Positions 26,726-36,379 are shown, counted from the first letter of the stretch. The stretch: 64,000 nt of DNA from JAPOXR01 sp963664715 (GCA_963664715.2 CAXXUY010000009.1:281730-345729), one strand, 5' to 3'. Numbers and translations are program-made. The notes: generated from the letters alone by a model not told the origin.

Positions 26726-28035
26726 TCATCGAAGGTTCAAGGAAGGAACCAGAGACATCAGGCGTACAAGCCCGTACTCGCCACAGAGCTTGCGCTCCGG
26801 AAGCTGTTTCCAGCCCGTGTTGCGCCAGCGCTTGTGACGATGCGACCAAAGCCGCCTGACGATCCAGCCGTCAAGCTGGTGGAAGAGCTTGCGGACGTGG
26901 GCCTTGCGATAGTATTGGCCCCAACCCCGAATGACCGGGTTGATCTCGTCGATCATCTCCTGCGTACTGACAGGAGCTTTGCGTCGGGTACGCTGGCGGA
27001 TCTGGTCCTTGAAGTGCCGGACGGATTTTGCACGCGGAAACGCGTAACGCGCTCCCCCGCGAACCCCGCTCCTGATCTTCGAGGCTTGCAGCCGGAGAGG
27101 CCGCTTGCCCTGCTTGATCTTGTCGCCAAGGAACTCGAACCCGTACTTCACATGAACAACACGGGTCTTCCCGGCATTCAGGCTCACGCCCAGCTTCAAC
27201 AGTATCCGCCTGGCTTCCTCCAGTGCCGCGCGGGCTTCCCCGTGTGTGCGGCATGTGATCAGCCAATCGTCGGCATACCGGGTCAACCGATAGCCACGTC
27301 GACGCATTTCCCAATCAAACGGGGTCAGCAAGATATTACTGAGAAGCGGCGAAACAATGCCGCCCTGTGGAGTTCCCTGGTCGGTTGGCAGCCTCCTGCC
27401 GTCGGCCACCACCCCAGCCGTGAGCATCTGCCTGAGCAGGCCCAGAACCCGGCCGTCCGACACTCGCTGGTTGACGAGCTCAAGGCGTTTGTCGTGGTCC
27501 ACGGACCCGAAGAAATCCTTCAGGTCCGCATCAACAACCCACTCATACCCCTCGTCCAGTTCCTTCCATATCCTGCGTAGTGCTCCGTGGGTGGACCTCC
27601 CTGCCGGTAGCCGTGGTTGGCATCATCGAATACCGGTTCGAAGATCGGTCCCAGACGGTTCAGCAGCGCCTGCTGGCACACCCGATCGTAGATCGTCGGG
27701 ATACCAAGAGGACGAAACTTCCCCGGCTGGCCCGCCTTGGGGATCAAGCGTTGGAGAACCGGTTGCAGCACAGACTCTCCGTCCCGCAGTTCCCGGTGCA
27801 GACGATCAGGATTCGCATCAAGCGAGGCCTCGAACGCAGCCAAATCCTCTCCATCAACGCCACCGGCACCTCGGTTGCGTTTCACCTTCTCCCAAGCCAC
27901 CTCCAAGTTCTTCCGCTTGTACACCTTGTCCACCAATGAGTGGACCTTCCTCTCACCCGCCGGATTGATCCAGTGAACAAGTCTCCTCGGGCCATGATGT
28001 CCGGGTCTTTCACTCAAGGAACTTGTCCGCGTCAT
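26726..28035 (-). pseudogene. ltrA: Inner group II intron reverse transcriptase, copy 2 (1-base deletion)
   Basis: ATG 28035 opens the natural N-terminus (MTRTSSLSERPG, then NPAGERKVHSLVDKVYKRKN and RNRGAGGVDGEDLAAFEASL), intact here unlike copy 1. A missing C in a C-run at about 27598-27602 shifts the frame after FDDANHGYRQG. The downstream frame then carries the RT core to 26726, including GTPQGGIVSPLLSNILL and RYADDWLITC. Repairing this one base gives a protein of about 436 residues. Confidence 0.85.
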
Positions 28036-29072
28036 GGTCCTTACTCTCTCATTCCCCTTCTCGCTCCAGCCACCTCTGCCAACCGACTTCCCCGACCCAC
28101 CCGGCCGCCGCTCGCGCGGTCACCCGGCTTTCGCCGGGCTTGAGGTACTATTCGGTTGTCCGATTGCTCGACGCGCATCCTTTCCCACTTCGCCTCTCGG
28201 CTTATAGGGGCCGTTATCCCGGTGCCACCCGGGAACGCAACGAGCCCTCCTGGGGTCACATCCAGATCTTCCGTACCGTGCCGTCCGCAAACACCTTGGT
28301 GCGACGGGTGGATAAGAACGCCTTCGCCGCCATGGTGCCGGCTCGACCTTGCCCCGTCTTTGGCCGACCGATTCATCATGGGGTAGCCCCCTCGATTACG
28401 GCCCGGTACTTCTCCGCAAGCCCTTCAGATTCCACCTCGCGGTGGACACCCTGCCCTCCGGTTGTCTCCTGACAGTGAACCAACTTGGCTTCTCCCTTGG
28501 CTGTCTCCGCCGTTTCCGGCTTCGTGCCCGTTCAGGGCTTCGCTTATCGGCCCACCCCGGCCAGTGAGGAATTACCCCCACTTTTGGATATGGCGCCCCC
28601 TACCCGAGCGCCAGTGGGACTTGAACCCACCTGATCTGGGCGCTGCCCAGCACACACCATGGCCGGATCCGACTGCTTCGATCCGTTCGTCATCGATTCG
28701 GATTCTCTCCTGTCTTCCGCGGCCCCGGCACGACTGCCAGGGCAGATCGAAGCCCTCCCGAGTCCCGGTGCGGGGTGTACATGCGTCCCTGGATTCCTCG
28801 GACAACGCGGAGCCCGGCAGACCCTCGCCATGACGGTTCTGCAGGTGTTGCCTTCGGCCGATGACAAGACCTCGGCGCTCCGGATCATATCCTTTGCGAT
28901 GCTCAATCATCCCGGCCACACGCGCCGCTACCGACGCTTCGCATGCCTTCTCGCGGATGCACACGCAATGCTCGCGGTGAAAGTGGTGGCTGACCTTTCC
29001 TTCCTGCCGGACCTGCACCGGCGACCCCAGCACCGATTTCTCGGCACTCGTCACCTTGATTGTCGCTCTCTA

Positions 29073-29317
29073 TGCACATGCTGATCGCGATCCCGCCGCA
29101 TCAGTCGGTATCGAGGGCGGTGCAGTTTCTGAAGGGGAAGAGTTCTCATCGTCTGTTGTCGGAGTATCGAAGTCTGCGAAAGCGTTACTGGGGCCAGCAC
29201 CTGTGGGCACGAGGTTACTGGGTGGCGAGTAGCGGAAACGTAACCGATGAGGTGTGGAAGGAGTACATCCGTAACCAGACGCCGCCGGAGCCGGACGATG
29301 ACTTCACGGTGGTGTGA
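29073..29317 (+). pseudogene. tnpA: IS200/IS605 transposase TnpA, C-terminal half
   Basis: The frame MHMLIAIPPHQSVSRAVQFL, KSSHRLLSEYRSLRKRYWGQ, HLWARGYWVASSGNVTDEVW matches the Y1 HUH transposase. The HUH histidines should lie at the very start (relatives read DHVHML); the first His region is lost at the twintron border. The catalytic Tyr region (YWVASSGNVTDE) and C-terminus remain, with TGA at 29317. Confidence 0.85.
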
Positions 29318-29319
29318 CA

Positions 29320-29394
29320 ATCGGCCGAATGGCCGATCAATCCGGCTTTCAGCCGTAACCCGAAGCCACCGGCTTTAGCCGGTGGAGTATTCAC
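29320..29394 (+). repeat. IS200/IS605 right-end hairpins
   Basis: Two hairpins follow the tnpA stop: ATCGGCC-GAAT-GGCCGAT (29320-29337) and CCACCGGC-TTTA-GCCGGTGG (29366-29385). The second, with TATTCAC after it, is in the position of the imperfect palindrome that TnpA recognises at the right end of IS200/IS605 elements. Confidence 0.6.
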
Positions 29395-29464
29395 CTATCG
29401 CTACATGCTTGTAAACCGGTCAAGCACATTTCGCATGAAGCTCTCTTTTGGCGACACCTTCCAC

Positions 29465-30322
29465 TTAAGGTTCGTTCCAGTGCTGTCGTGGTTTGAAACC
29501 CAACATGCGCTGTGCCTTCTCGGTGCTGACGACACTGGCGTTTCCCTGAAGTTCGCCTCGAATCTCAACCTGTGATCCGAAATTCTGCCTGATGAGGTCC
29601 AGCGTGGGCTCCTGGAAGCGAGTCTTGGGCTGAGCTATCAGAAAGGGTTCGTGTCCCTCGAACTCACCTCGCAAGGCAAGGAGATGCATTTCTACCACAT
29701 CTCGCTGGTCTGCATAAGCCCACGTCATCAGCGTCATCGGATTTTCAGGAGTTGGCGCAGGCCAGGGGAATTCTGCCTGAACTTCGGGAAAGGGTGTATT
29801 CGTAAAGCGCAGGCTTGCTACGGACATGGAAGAATTTCGCGAAATCATTCCCGCAATGCTCTCTCCTATCTGCTTTGATAGCCCATAGGTATCAAAAGGC
29901 ATCAGGGGATGTTCTTCATCAAGAGGCAGGTACTTGGGCACAAAGGCCGAAGGATAGGGCTCCCACGCTATGGCAAGGGCACTGGAAGAAAAAACCATCC
30001 GTTGTATTTTCTCATCCGAAGCCGCCATCATGATGTTGAAGGTACTCTGAACATTGTTCTCGAAAACATCGGTGGGGCTGATGGCGGGGGGCATCCCAGG
30101 CGCGCCCGCAGCGCCTGGAATCGCTCCCATATGGATCAGTGCATCGGCACCCTTCAACACTTCCCTCGCCTTATCCGGATCGCACAGGTCGGCCTGAATG
30201 TAGGGCGCGGGCGAGTCATCAAAAGCTACCTTATCAGTGCCGCGGACCTCTGTTCCTTCATCAACCAGACGCTGAAGCACTTGTCTTCCCATTCTTCCCG
30301 CTGCTCCCGTTACTACTATCAT
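29465..30322 (-). CDS. NAD(P)-dependent epimerase/dehydratase (extended SDR)
   Basis: The 285-residue protein has the extended-SDR motif TGAAGRMGR at the N-terminus, DLCDPDKAREVLKGADALIH, the catalytic YGLSK (Tyr and Lys), and the ending EKAQRMLGFKPRQHW seen in nucleoside-sugar epimerase-like proteins and uronate dehydrogenases. It acts on sugars or sugar acids; the substrate is not readable. The gene is isolated: an IS200 end on one side and the duplicated operon remnant on the other. Lower G+C than its neighbours suggests separate acquisition. Confidence 0.87.
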   Translation of the reverse strand: MIVVTGAAGRMGRQVLQRLVDEGTEVRGTDKVAFDDSPAPYIQADLCDPDKAREVLKGADALIHMGAIPGAAGAPGMPPAISPTDVFENNVQSTFNIMMAASDEKIQRMVFSSSALAIAWEPYPSAFVPKYLPLDEEHPLMPFDTYGLSKQIGESIAGMISRNSSMSVASLRFTNTPFPEVQAEFPWPAPTPENPMTLMTWAYADQRDVVEMHLLALRGEFEGHEPFLIAQPKTRFQEPTLDLIRQNFGSQVEIRGELQGNASVVSTEKAQRMLGFKPRQHWNEP

Positions 30323-30446
30323 GATATTCCTTTCAACCAGCCATTCTAATATTAAAAGATTTTCAGTTGTGAATTGGTCTTCAACTACACCAACGCCCCC
30401 TGAACATAGCCCTGCGGGGCTTTTTTAGTAGCCTCTCCCCATTGTC

Positions 30447-31007
30447 TCACAAAACAGCAATGCGGATCGAGCCCGCCCCGTCCGAGCCGTGGGCCAGCGG
30501 ACCAAGACCGGCGGCGACGGCGGCGCCCGCCCCGCCGCTCGAGCCCCCTGAGGTGCGGTCCAGCTTCCAGGGATTGCGACACGGCGGCCCGATCAGATTG
30601 TCGCACATGTCTTTGTGGCCGGAGTGGCAGGCGTTGGTCTTGCCGATAATGATCCCGCCGGCGGCTTTGGTGCGCTCGGTGACGATGCCGTCGATGTCGG
30701 CAATATTGGCTTCGAAGAACTTCGAGCCATAGGTGCAACGCAAACCGGCTACCGGCTCCAGATCCTTGATGGAAACCGGTAGTCCATGCAGCGGGCCGAG
30801 CGCTTCACCGGCCATAACGGTCGCTTCAGCGGCCCTGGCCGATTCCAGGGCACCGTCGGCATCAACGGTTATGAAGGCGTTGACCTGCTCGTTCAGGGCC
30901 TCAATTCGAGCCAGGACGGCCTCGACGATATCGACCGGCGATACGTCCCGGGACCGGATTGCGGCGGCCAACTCCGTGGCCGGCGTCAGGCATAACTCAT
31001 CGTTCAT
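30447..31007 (-). pseudogene. Amidase, 3'-truncated duplicate
   Basis: The first 182 codons are the same as the amidase gene at 43173-44588, including the catalytic Lys (PVSIKDL) and the Gly/Ser-rich signature up to GSDGAGSIRI. Identity then ends abruptly at 30459. The catalytic nucleophile is just retained, but two thirds of the protein are gone. The breakpoint marks the left limit of the duplicated block. Confidence 0.9.
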
Positions 31008-32043
31008 CTAATTCCGTTGATGACTCTCCCGCCGCGGTTTTGGTCATGTCCGCAAACCGGCGCCCTTGTCCGGCTTCGTCCTCCAATTGCTCTGTGGCGA
31101 CATTGGCGGGTCCGTATACTTCCAATATCACGATGTCGTCAGAGGTCCCAATTTCGTTATGAAGGATCCGGCTCGGTAGAAAGTAACTGTCGCCCTCTCT
31201 GCAGGTTATTTCCCCTTCCACCCCGTCAATCACGAAACTGGTCGACCCCTTGAGGACAAAGTTGAAGTGAAAGTCATAGTGGTGACGGTGCATACCGGTG
31301 GTAGGTTTAACGTTTGCCTCGCGGTCTTTTTTGAGTTGTTCCGGGTTCCATTTGATAATGTGCGCGCGGAATTGGCCGCCCGTCGCTTCTGCGATGCCAA
31401 GGTCGGCATACAGGGCGGCCCCCCGCAGGCCGGGTCCAAATTCCTGAACCTGTTGATCAGGGTGACAACCGTCGGCGGTTTGTGTCGTGAAGGCCGGTGT
31501 CTGCTTGTTCCAACCTTTCAGATATTGTTTTTCATCCGCGGTTTTGGTCATGTCAACAAACCGGCGCCCTTGTCCGGCTTCGTCCTCCAATTGCTCTGTG
31601 GCGACATTGGCGGGTCCGTAGAGTTCCAATATCACGATGTCGTCAGAGGTCCCAATTTCGTTATGGAGGATCCGGCTCGGTAGAAAGTAACTGTCGCCCT
31701 CTCTGCAGGTTATTTCCCCTTCCACCCCGTCAATCACGAAACTGGTCGACCCCTTGAGGACAAAGTTGAAGTGAAAATCATAGCCATGACGGTGCATACC
31801 GGTCGTAGGTTTAACGTTTGCCTCGCGGTCCTTTTTGAGCTGTTCCGGGTTCCATTTGATAATGTGCGCGCGGAATTGGCCGCCCGTCGCTTCTGCGATG
31901 CCAAGGTCGGCATACAGGGCGGCCCCCCGCAGGCCGGGTCCAAATTCCTGAACCTGTTGATCAGGGTGACGACCGTCGGCGGTTTGTGTCGTGAAGGCTG
32001 GTGTCTGCTTGTTCCAACCCTTCAGATGTTGTTCATCGCTCAT
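30997..32043 (-). CDS. Bicupin with near-identical tandem cupin domains, left copy
   Basis: The 348-residue protein consists of two almost identical cupin domains. Each has HLKGWNKQTPAFTTQ or YLKGWNKQTPAFTTQ at the start, the metal-binding motif 1 (TTGMHRHGYDFHFNF or TTGMHRHHYDFHFNF) and motif 2 (GDSYFLPSRILHNE). The underlying DNA is a 504-bp tandem repeat, so a single-cupin gene doubled recently and in frame. Cupins of this kind are metal-dependent isomerases, dioxygenases or sugar-binding proteins. Its ATG overlaps the SDR stop (ATGA), and its end overlaps the amidase start by 11 bases, so it is within a tight operon. The function is not assignable. Confidence 0.88.
   Translation of the reverse strand: MSDEQHLKGWNKQTPAFTTQTADGRHPDQQVQEFGPGLRGAALYADLGIAEATGGQFRAHIIKWNPEQLKKDREANVKPTTGMHRHGYDFHFNFVLKGSTSFVIDGVEGEITCREGDSYFLPSRILHNEIGTSDDIVILELYGPANVATEQLEDEAGQGRRFVDMTKTADEKQYLKGWNKQTPAFTTQTADGCHPDQQVQEFGPGLRGAALYADLGIAEATGGQFRAHIIKWNPEQLKKDREANVKPTTGMHRHHYDFHFNFVLKGSTSFVIDGVEGEITCREGDSYFLPSRILHNEIGTSDDIVILEVYGPANVATEQLEDEAGQGRRFADMTKTAAGESSTELDER
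31032..32039 (-). repeat. 504-bp tandem repeat inside the bicupin gene
   Basis: Matching landmarks recur at a spacing of 504 bases (for example CCGCGGTTTTGGTCATGT at 31032 and 31536). 504 is divisible by three, so the frame is kept. Only a few bases differ between the units. Confidence 0.9.
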
Positions 32044-32837
32044 TTTGAGGCTCCTGTGGTTGAGGGCAGGTCATGCATTGCGTCGGGGCCCGCATAGCTT
32101 CCCGGCTCCACGTGCGCGGTGACCAGGTTGCTGCCGCCGTCGACGTCGAGTATCGACCCGGTGATGAACGATGCCTCCTCGGAGGCGAGATAGGCGATCG
32201 CGTTGGCCTGCTCCTCCGCCCTGGCGCGCCGCCCCAGCGGCACGCGAGCCGAGAAGGCGGCGATCGCAGCTTCCGGGTCGGGCAGCGACGACACCATCTT
32301 TTGAGCAAAGGACGTGTCGGTGGCACCCGGGCAGATCGCGGTCACCCGAATGCCTTGTCGGGCGTACTGCAACGCCATCTGCCTGGTCAGCCCGATCACG
32401 CCGGCCTTGTTCGCACAGTAAGCGGCGCGGTTCGGAAGCGGATTCAGCCCGGATGTCGAGGCGACATTGACGATGACGCCGGATCCTTGCGCCAGCATGT
32501 GGGGAAGGCAGAATTTGCACCCGAGAAAAACCGCGGTCAGGTTCACCGCCATCATGCGATCCCACTCCTCGATGGTGGTGTCGATGACGTCCTTCTCGAC
32601 TCGAATGCCCGCGTTGTTGACCAGGACATCGATCCGTCCGGTTTCACTGATGGCTCGTTCCACCAGCCCAGTCATCGCATCAGGATCGGTCACGTCGCAG
32701 ACGACCTCGATGAACTCGTGCGATGGTTCATCGAAGGACAGATCGGTGCCGTAGACCCGGTCTCCGAGTGAAAGGAACTTGTTGGCGGTCGCCTCGCCGA
32801 TGCCGCCTCGCGCACCCGTCACGATTACCGTTCTCAT
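32040..32837 (-). CDS. SDR family oxidoreductase of the duplicated operon (intact copy)
   Basis: The 265-residue classical SDR has TGARGGIG (residues 7-14), DVLVNNAGIRVEKDV, the catalytic Ser in VASTSGLNPL, the Tyr and Lys in YCANK, and the C-terminal ITGSILDVDGGSN. It is an NAD(P)-dependent dehydrogenase of a hydroxylated metabolite. First gene after the regulatory gap, so it opens the operon; its stop overlaps the bicupin start. In the right block the same gene has lost 650 bases, so this is the only intact copy. Confidence 0.92.
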   Translation of the reverse strand: MRTVIVTGARGGIGEATANKFLSLGDRVYGTDLSFDEPSHEFIEVVCDVTDPDAMTGLVERAISETGRIDVLVNNAGIRVEKDVIDTTIEEWDRMMAVNLTAVFLGCKFCLPHMLAQGSGVIVNVASTSGLNPLPNRAAYCANKAGVIGLTRQMALQYARQGIRVTAICPGATDTSFAQKMVSSLPDPEAAIAAFSARVPLGRRARAEEQANAIAYLASEEASFITGSILDVDGGSNLVTAHVEPGSYAGPDAMHDLPSTTGASK

Positions 32838-33187
32838 GCTGGTTGTCCTTGTTCAGATGGTGTGCTCATCTCATCGTGCCTGGCAGCACTATCCCTTCCC
32901 TTTGGATCACGTCCCACTCATCCCCCGCTATCGCGGGGGGACGATGGGGCCACTTGACCCGGATGACTATATCGAGACTCTTGTACGCTGTCTAACAGTT
33001 TTAGCACTTTTGTGCCAGAAAAGATATGTACTATAAGTCGTTGATTTAAGTTCGATTAAGCCGCGTAGCGCGATCAGCGACCGAGTTGAGCACGCGGTGC
33101 GCCGGATCATCGCCCCGGTAAGCACGCATGAACACCTCGACCGCATCGCGCGGCCCGGTTCGGATGGGGCGCGCTCGAGCGAAGCTG
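32838..33187 (-). promoter_or_regulatory. Regulatory gap between rpiR and the catabolic operon, left copy
   Basis: The 350 bases between the regulator stop and the SDR start must hold the operon promoter. Two inverted repeats stand out: CCCCCGC-TATC-GCGGGGG (32922-32939) and GCAC-TTTT-GTGC (33004-33015), the latter in an A+T-rich patch with CTGTCTAACAGTTTTAG just before it. RpiR proteins bind short palindromes near their targets. The first repeat could instead be a terminator. The same gap is kept at 45769-46118 with a few substitutions. Confidence 0.45.
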
Positions 33188-34051
33188 TCAGGATTTGTCG
33201 GAGACGGGGCCAAAGTAGCCGAGTTGCTCACGCAGTTTCTCTATGCGCTGATATCGCTCCACGAGATCGTGACCTCCACCCAGCTCGATCGCTTGAGAAA
33301 GAAAGCCGATCATGCTGGCAAAGACCCCGTAGCTATCGCTGACATAAGCCCCCCGGCAATGACAGCGCAGCACGATATCGGCGTACTTCAGGCTCTCCGT
33401 CGCCGTGAGATCCGATAGCAGAACGACCCTGAGACCCAGCTCCCGTGCGTTCTTCATTACCAGCTTGAACTGTTTGGTTCGACGCCGTGCGCCGATCGCA
33501 AAGAGCACATCCCCCTTGCGCATCGAGACCATGTTCAACGCGACGTCTCCGCCCGCGGAGACAACGCGGATATCATCCGAGAACGAGGAGAACAACATCT
33601 CTGTCAGGAGGGCAAGCGGATACTGTGCTCGCATGCCCAGCACCCAGATCCGTGGCGCGTTGCTCAAGGCTTGAATCGTCTCGTCGATCAGCTCCGGGGG
33701 GTTCTCCTCCGCGGTTCGAGAGAGGTTGATGGTTTCCACCTGCATATGGCTCACCAGGTTCGGATCGATCTTGTCGGCTGTTTCGTAAGCTGACAGCACA
33801 TCCAGCGGAACGGATACCCAGGCGGCGGGAAGCGCGCTCTCAAAGCGCGCTTCGCGATAGCTGCCATATCCGAGAGTCCGGAACAATCTCGCAACGGTCG
33901 ACTTGGACACGCCGGCGAGGCGCGCCAGGTCGTCCAGTGAGTATTGCGCCAGATCGCCCTGATGCAGCAGGACGGCGGTGGCCACGGTACGCTCCGCCTT
34001 GGTCAGCGCGTCGTGCTGCTCCTGGATTCGGATATCGATGGGTTTGTCCAC
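33188..34051 (-). CDS. MurR/RpiR-family regulator, left-block copy
   Basis: Same 287-residue protein as at 3884-4747: helix-turn-helix followed by a SIS domain. Start GTG 34051 after GGAGG. Placed directly upstream of, and in line with, the SDR-bicupin-amidase genes, so it is the likely regulator of this operon, with a sugar-phosphate-like effector. The upstream flank is identical to that of copy 1 to 34130. Confidence 0.9.
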   Translation of the reverse strand: MDKPIDIRIQEQHDALTKAERTVATAVLLHQGDLAQYSLDDLARLAGVSKSTVARLFRTLGYGSYREARFESALPAAWVSVPLDVLSAYETADKIDPNLVSHMQVETINLSRTAEENPPELIDETIQALSNAPRIWVLGMRAQYPLALLTEMLFSSFSDDIRVVSAGGDVALNMVSMRKGDVLFAIGARRRTKQFKLVMKNARELGLRVVLLSDLTATESLKYADIVLRCHCRGAYVSDSYGVFASMIGFLSQAIELGGGHDLVERYQRIEKLREQLGYFGPVSDKS

Positions 34052-34379
34052 AAATCGCCTCCGTGTCACCCTCTATTCGCGTTCACGCGCTCTCCTGATG
34101 TTTGACGTTCTCGAAATGGAGATCGATCCCATTCTCCGTCGATCACCTCCCCTTATACCTCGCTACAGCAACCGGCCAGTGCCGGCGTCACCGGCGCCAT
34201 ATTAACGGTGGCGCAATCGGCTTCAGGTTGATCGCGTCTTTGCACGCGGCACCATGAACAGGCATTCAGTTTCCTGGCCGAAACTACAGCAAGCATTTAG
34301 GTAGTATAACCACAGTATGCGGTCAGTCACGGTAGAAATTCAGTGACAGGAATTTTCAGAATCATCTATCTGTTCGACG

Positions 34380-34715
34380 GTGCTCACCATCGATGGCGAA
34401 GAGAATCTCGCACCCACAACAGACGAAGGCTGGCTCGCAGTTCGTCACGGCGCGCAAGTCGTCGCCGAAACCGGCAATCTGTTAATGATGCCAGGACGAA
34501 CCATGCCAGGTGATGACTGGATCGAATTTTCGCAGGGTTTAATCACCATGGGGGAAAACGCAATGGCTGCCGCGAACGCCCAGGATGAAGAGGCTCTTTT
34601 TAAAGCTGGCGGTGAAATCTACAACGTTTGCGTCGCATGTCACCAAATCTATTGGGCCGATTCATCCAGGTTCATTAAGAGCGATACGACTCAGTCATCG
34701 CCTGATACACCCTGA
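34380..34715 (+). pseudogene. c-type cytochrome (class II-like) C-terminal fragment
   Basis: The 111-residue frame starts at a GTG within a domain: TDEGWLAVRHGAQVVAETGN, LLMMPGRTM, and the C-terminal heme site NVCVACHQIYW (C-x-x-C-H), as in cytochromes c of the c-prime fold, where heme attaches near the C-terminus. No signal peptide or upstream half is present, so export and heme attachment are not possible from this copy. The last 14 codons overlap, tail to tail, the 3' end of the serine hydrolase gene. Confidence 0.65.
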
Positions 34716-35940
34716 CTCTTAATTCTCGTCGAATCGGATACGTCGATGACGGGATGAGTTGAGTTAAAAAGATCACATACAATTCTTCAACCGGATCGAG
34801 CCAAAAAAATGTGCTGGCAGCACCACCCCAGTGATGCTCACCTGGTGACGCGACAATGCTGGCTTTAACGGGATCGAGCACTACCGCAAACCCAAGACCA
34901 AAACCAATGCCATCGTAATTGGTTTCGCTCCAAACCGGCTGCCCCATCGCAGCCATGTCTTTGTTAACTGGCAGATGATTCGTTCGCATATGGCGAACCG
35001 TCGTCGGACTCAATATCCGCACTCCGTCCAACTCACCACCATTCATTAGCATCTGACAGAAACGTGAATAATCGTGCATGGTCGACACCAGGCCGTTACC
35101 ACCAGAAAACACACCAGCAGGTTTGAAGTACCGGCTTTTGTTGTAAGGCTCCATTAACTTCAAACCGTGTCGCTCACCCGGGTCCGGCGCATTGAGAGAA
35201 CCCATCGAAGGTCCAACTAATGGCTCATAGAGTGCTGAAAACCTACCCTGGTTTTCCTCCTTTACCTGAAATCCGGAATCGACCATGCCTAGTGGTACAA
35301 ATAGTCGCTCGGTGAAGAAATTTTCGAGCGTCATGCCCGACCAAATCTCAACTAACCGACCAAGTACATCTGTAGACACACTATAGTTCCACTGTGAGCC
35401 TGGCTGACAGATTAGCGGTATCGTCGCTAGTTTTGCGGTCCAGTCCTCAAGTGTTTCAAATTTCGGCATACCGTTTTTGCGATACAACGCATCCACCGGA
35501 TTCGAATTCATAAACCCGTAGGTCAGCCCAGAGGTATGGCTCATAGCATGACGGATGAGCATTGACGTTTCGCAATCCACAACATTGTCAGCGTCACCTT
35601 GCCCCGCCCAAACTTTCACCTGCTCGAATTCGGGAATGTACTTCGCGACCGGGTCATCCAACTGAAAACAACCTTCTTCATATAGCATCATCGCTGCAAC
35701 CGTGGTGATTGGCTTGGTCATTGAATAAATACGCACCACAGTATCCTTTGTGAACGGCTGAGCCTGCTCCTTATCAGCCTCACCAGCGGATTCAAAATAC
35801 GCTACCTTGCCCCGGCGACCCACCAAAACACTGGCCCCAGCTACACGGTCTCCGGATACCTGCTCACCCAGCCACTCGGTGAGTCGTTCCAATCGCTTTG
35901 ATGAAAATCCCAGTTTCTCGGGCTTGGTTATTTCAATCAT
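34675..35940 (-). CDS. Serine hydrolase (class C beta-lactamase / EstB-like esterase)
   Basis: The 421-residue protein has the beta-lactamase-fold motifs: SMTK (S-x-x-K, near residue 73), YSVS as the Y-x-N/S element, and HWGG in place of K-T-G. EYIPEF-type and GRLVEIWSG segments also fit. There is no signal peptide, which favours a cytoplasmic esterase or peptidase over an antibiotic-degrading enzyme. A good ribosome site is not obvious before ATG 35940. It stands alone between fragments. Confidence 0.85.
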   Translation of the reverse strand: MIEITKPEKLGFSSKRLERLTEWLGEQVSGDRVAGASVLVGRRGKVAYFESAGEADKEQAQPFTKDTVVRIYSMTKPITTVAAMMLYEEGCFQLDDPVAKYIPEFEQVKVWAGQGDADNVVDCETSMLIRHAMSHTSGLTYGFMNSNPVDALYRKNGMPKFETLEDWTAKLATIPLICQPGSQWNYSVSTDVLGRLVEIWSGMTLENFFTERLFVPLGMVDSGFQVKEENQGRFSALYEPLVGPSMGSLNAPDPGERHGLKLMEPYNKSRYFKPAGVFSGGNGLVSTMHDYSRFCQMLMNGGELDGVRILSPTTVRHMRTNHLPVNKDMAAMGQPVWSETNYDGIGFGLGFAVVLDPVKASIVASPGEHHWGGAASTFFWLDPVEELYVIFLTQLIPSSTYPIRRELRVRVYQAMTESYRS

Positions 35941-36036
35941 AATGAGTTCTACTTCTTGTTATTTCACAGTGTCATCAAGGGCATCACAAATGAATGATCT
36001 CGTATTCGCACTCAGGCTGATTCCACTAGTCGCCTG

Positions 36037-36180
36037 TTGGTGGCGACGTTGGAACGGGCAACCGTCGTACTCGCTGGCGTGATTCTGGTGACAACTGTGA
36101 TCGGATATTTCAGCAATCGCTGGCAACTGGTGCCTGGTGCGATCATCGCGCTGGGGTTTGGCTTTCCCCGCCGGAGCGAC
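36037..36180 (+). pseudogene. DUF2892-like membrane protein fragment (uncertain)
   Basis: From GTG 36037 the frame reads LERATVVLAGVILVTTVIGY and then WQLVPGAIIALG, two membrane segments in the pattern of YgaP-type DUF2892 proteins. It loses the pattern after about 45 residues, where it meets the hydratase fragment of the other strand. Confidence 0.3.
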
Positions 36181-36379
36181 CCCCAAGGAAGTGGGAAGGA
36201 TCATTCATGGCGATTTTCCATGCCCCAACCTCTTCGTTTATCTTGGCATGGAACGCATCTTGTATTGTCATAGCCTCTTCGAGACTCGTCGACCAAAGGT
36301 CTTCGGAAACATTCGCGCTACCACCGTCTCGCCATGCCGCGGCTAGCGCATTGGATACTTTTTCGATCTTATCTTCCAT
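36143..36379 (-). pseudogene. 2-keto-4-pentenoate hydratase-like N-terminal fragment
   Basis: ATG 36379 opens EKVSNALAAAWRDGG, TSLEEAMTIQDAFHA and GAWKIAMND, the usual first 60 residues of MhpD/HpaH-type hydratases (compare the family's A-x-x-I-Q and G-W-K-I-G). After about 36195 family character is lost. It lies 28 bases after the SDR fragment and belonged to the same leftward operon. Confidence 0.6.

Larger units (their letters stand above)
26632..28655 (-). mobile_element. Inner group II intron, copy 2
   Basis: Counterpart of 9494-11520. The 5' end GUGUGCUGGGCAGCG is at about 28655 and the 3' end CCUCCGACCCGAC at 26632. The outer-intron bases just upstream differ between copies (CCATA against CCATG), while the intron itself is nearly identical. 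Confidence 0.6.
24988..29072 (-). mobile_element. Group II intron retroelement (probable twintron), copy 2, without IS66
   Basis: Same order as copy 1: 5' RNA (28036-29072), inner reverse transcriptase, inner domain V (26679-26717), outer reverse transcriptase, outer domain V (25154-25186), 3' end AC at 24988. Length 4,085 bp. Sequence differs from copy 1 only by scattered substitutions and two small indels. The left flank is istB and the right flank is an IS200-type tnpA, so the two sides do not belong to one gene. Confidence 0.78.
30459..34062 (-). repeat. Duplicated catabolic block, left copy (3.6 kb)
   Basis: Carries rpiR, the regulatory gap, the SDR gene, the bicupin gene and the amidase 5' part. 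The partner is 44040-46993 in the same orientation, which lacks 650 bases of the SDR gene. Differences between copies are few and scattered in the regulatory gap and rpiR. Confidence 0.92.
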
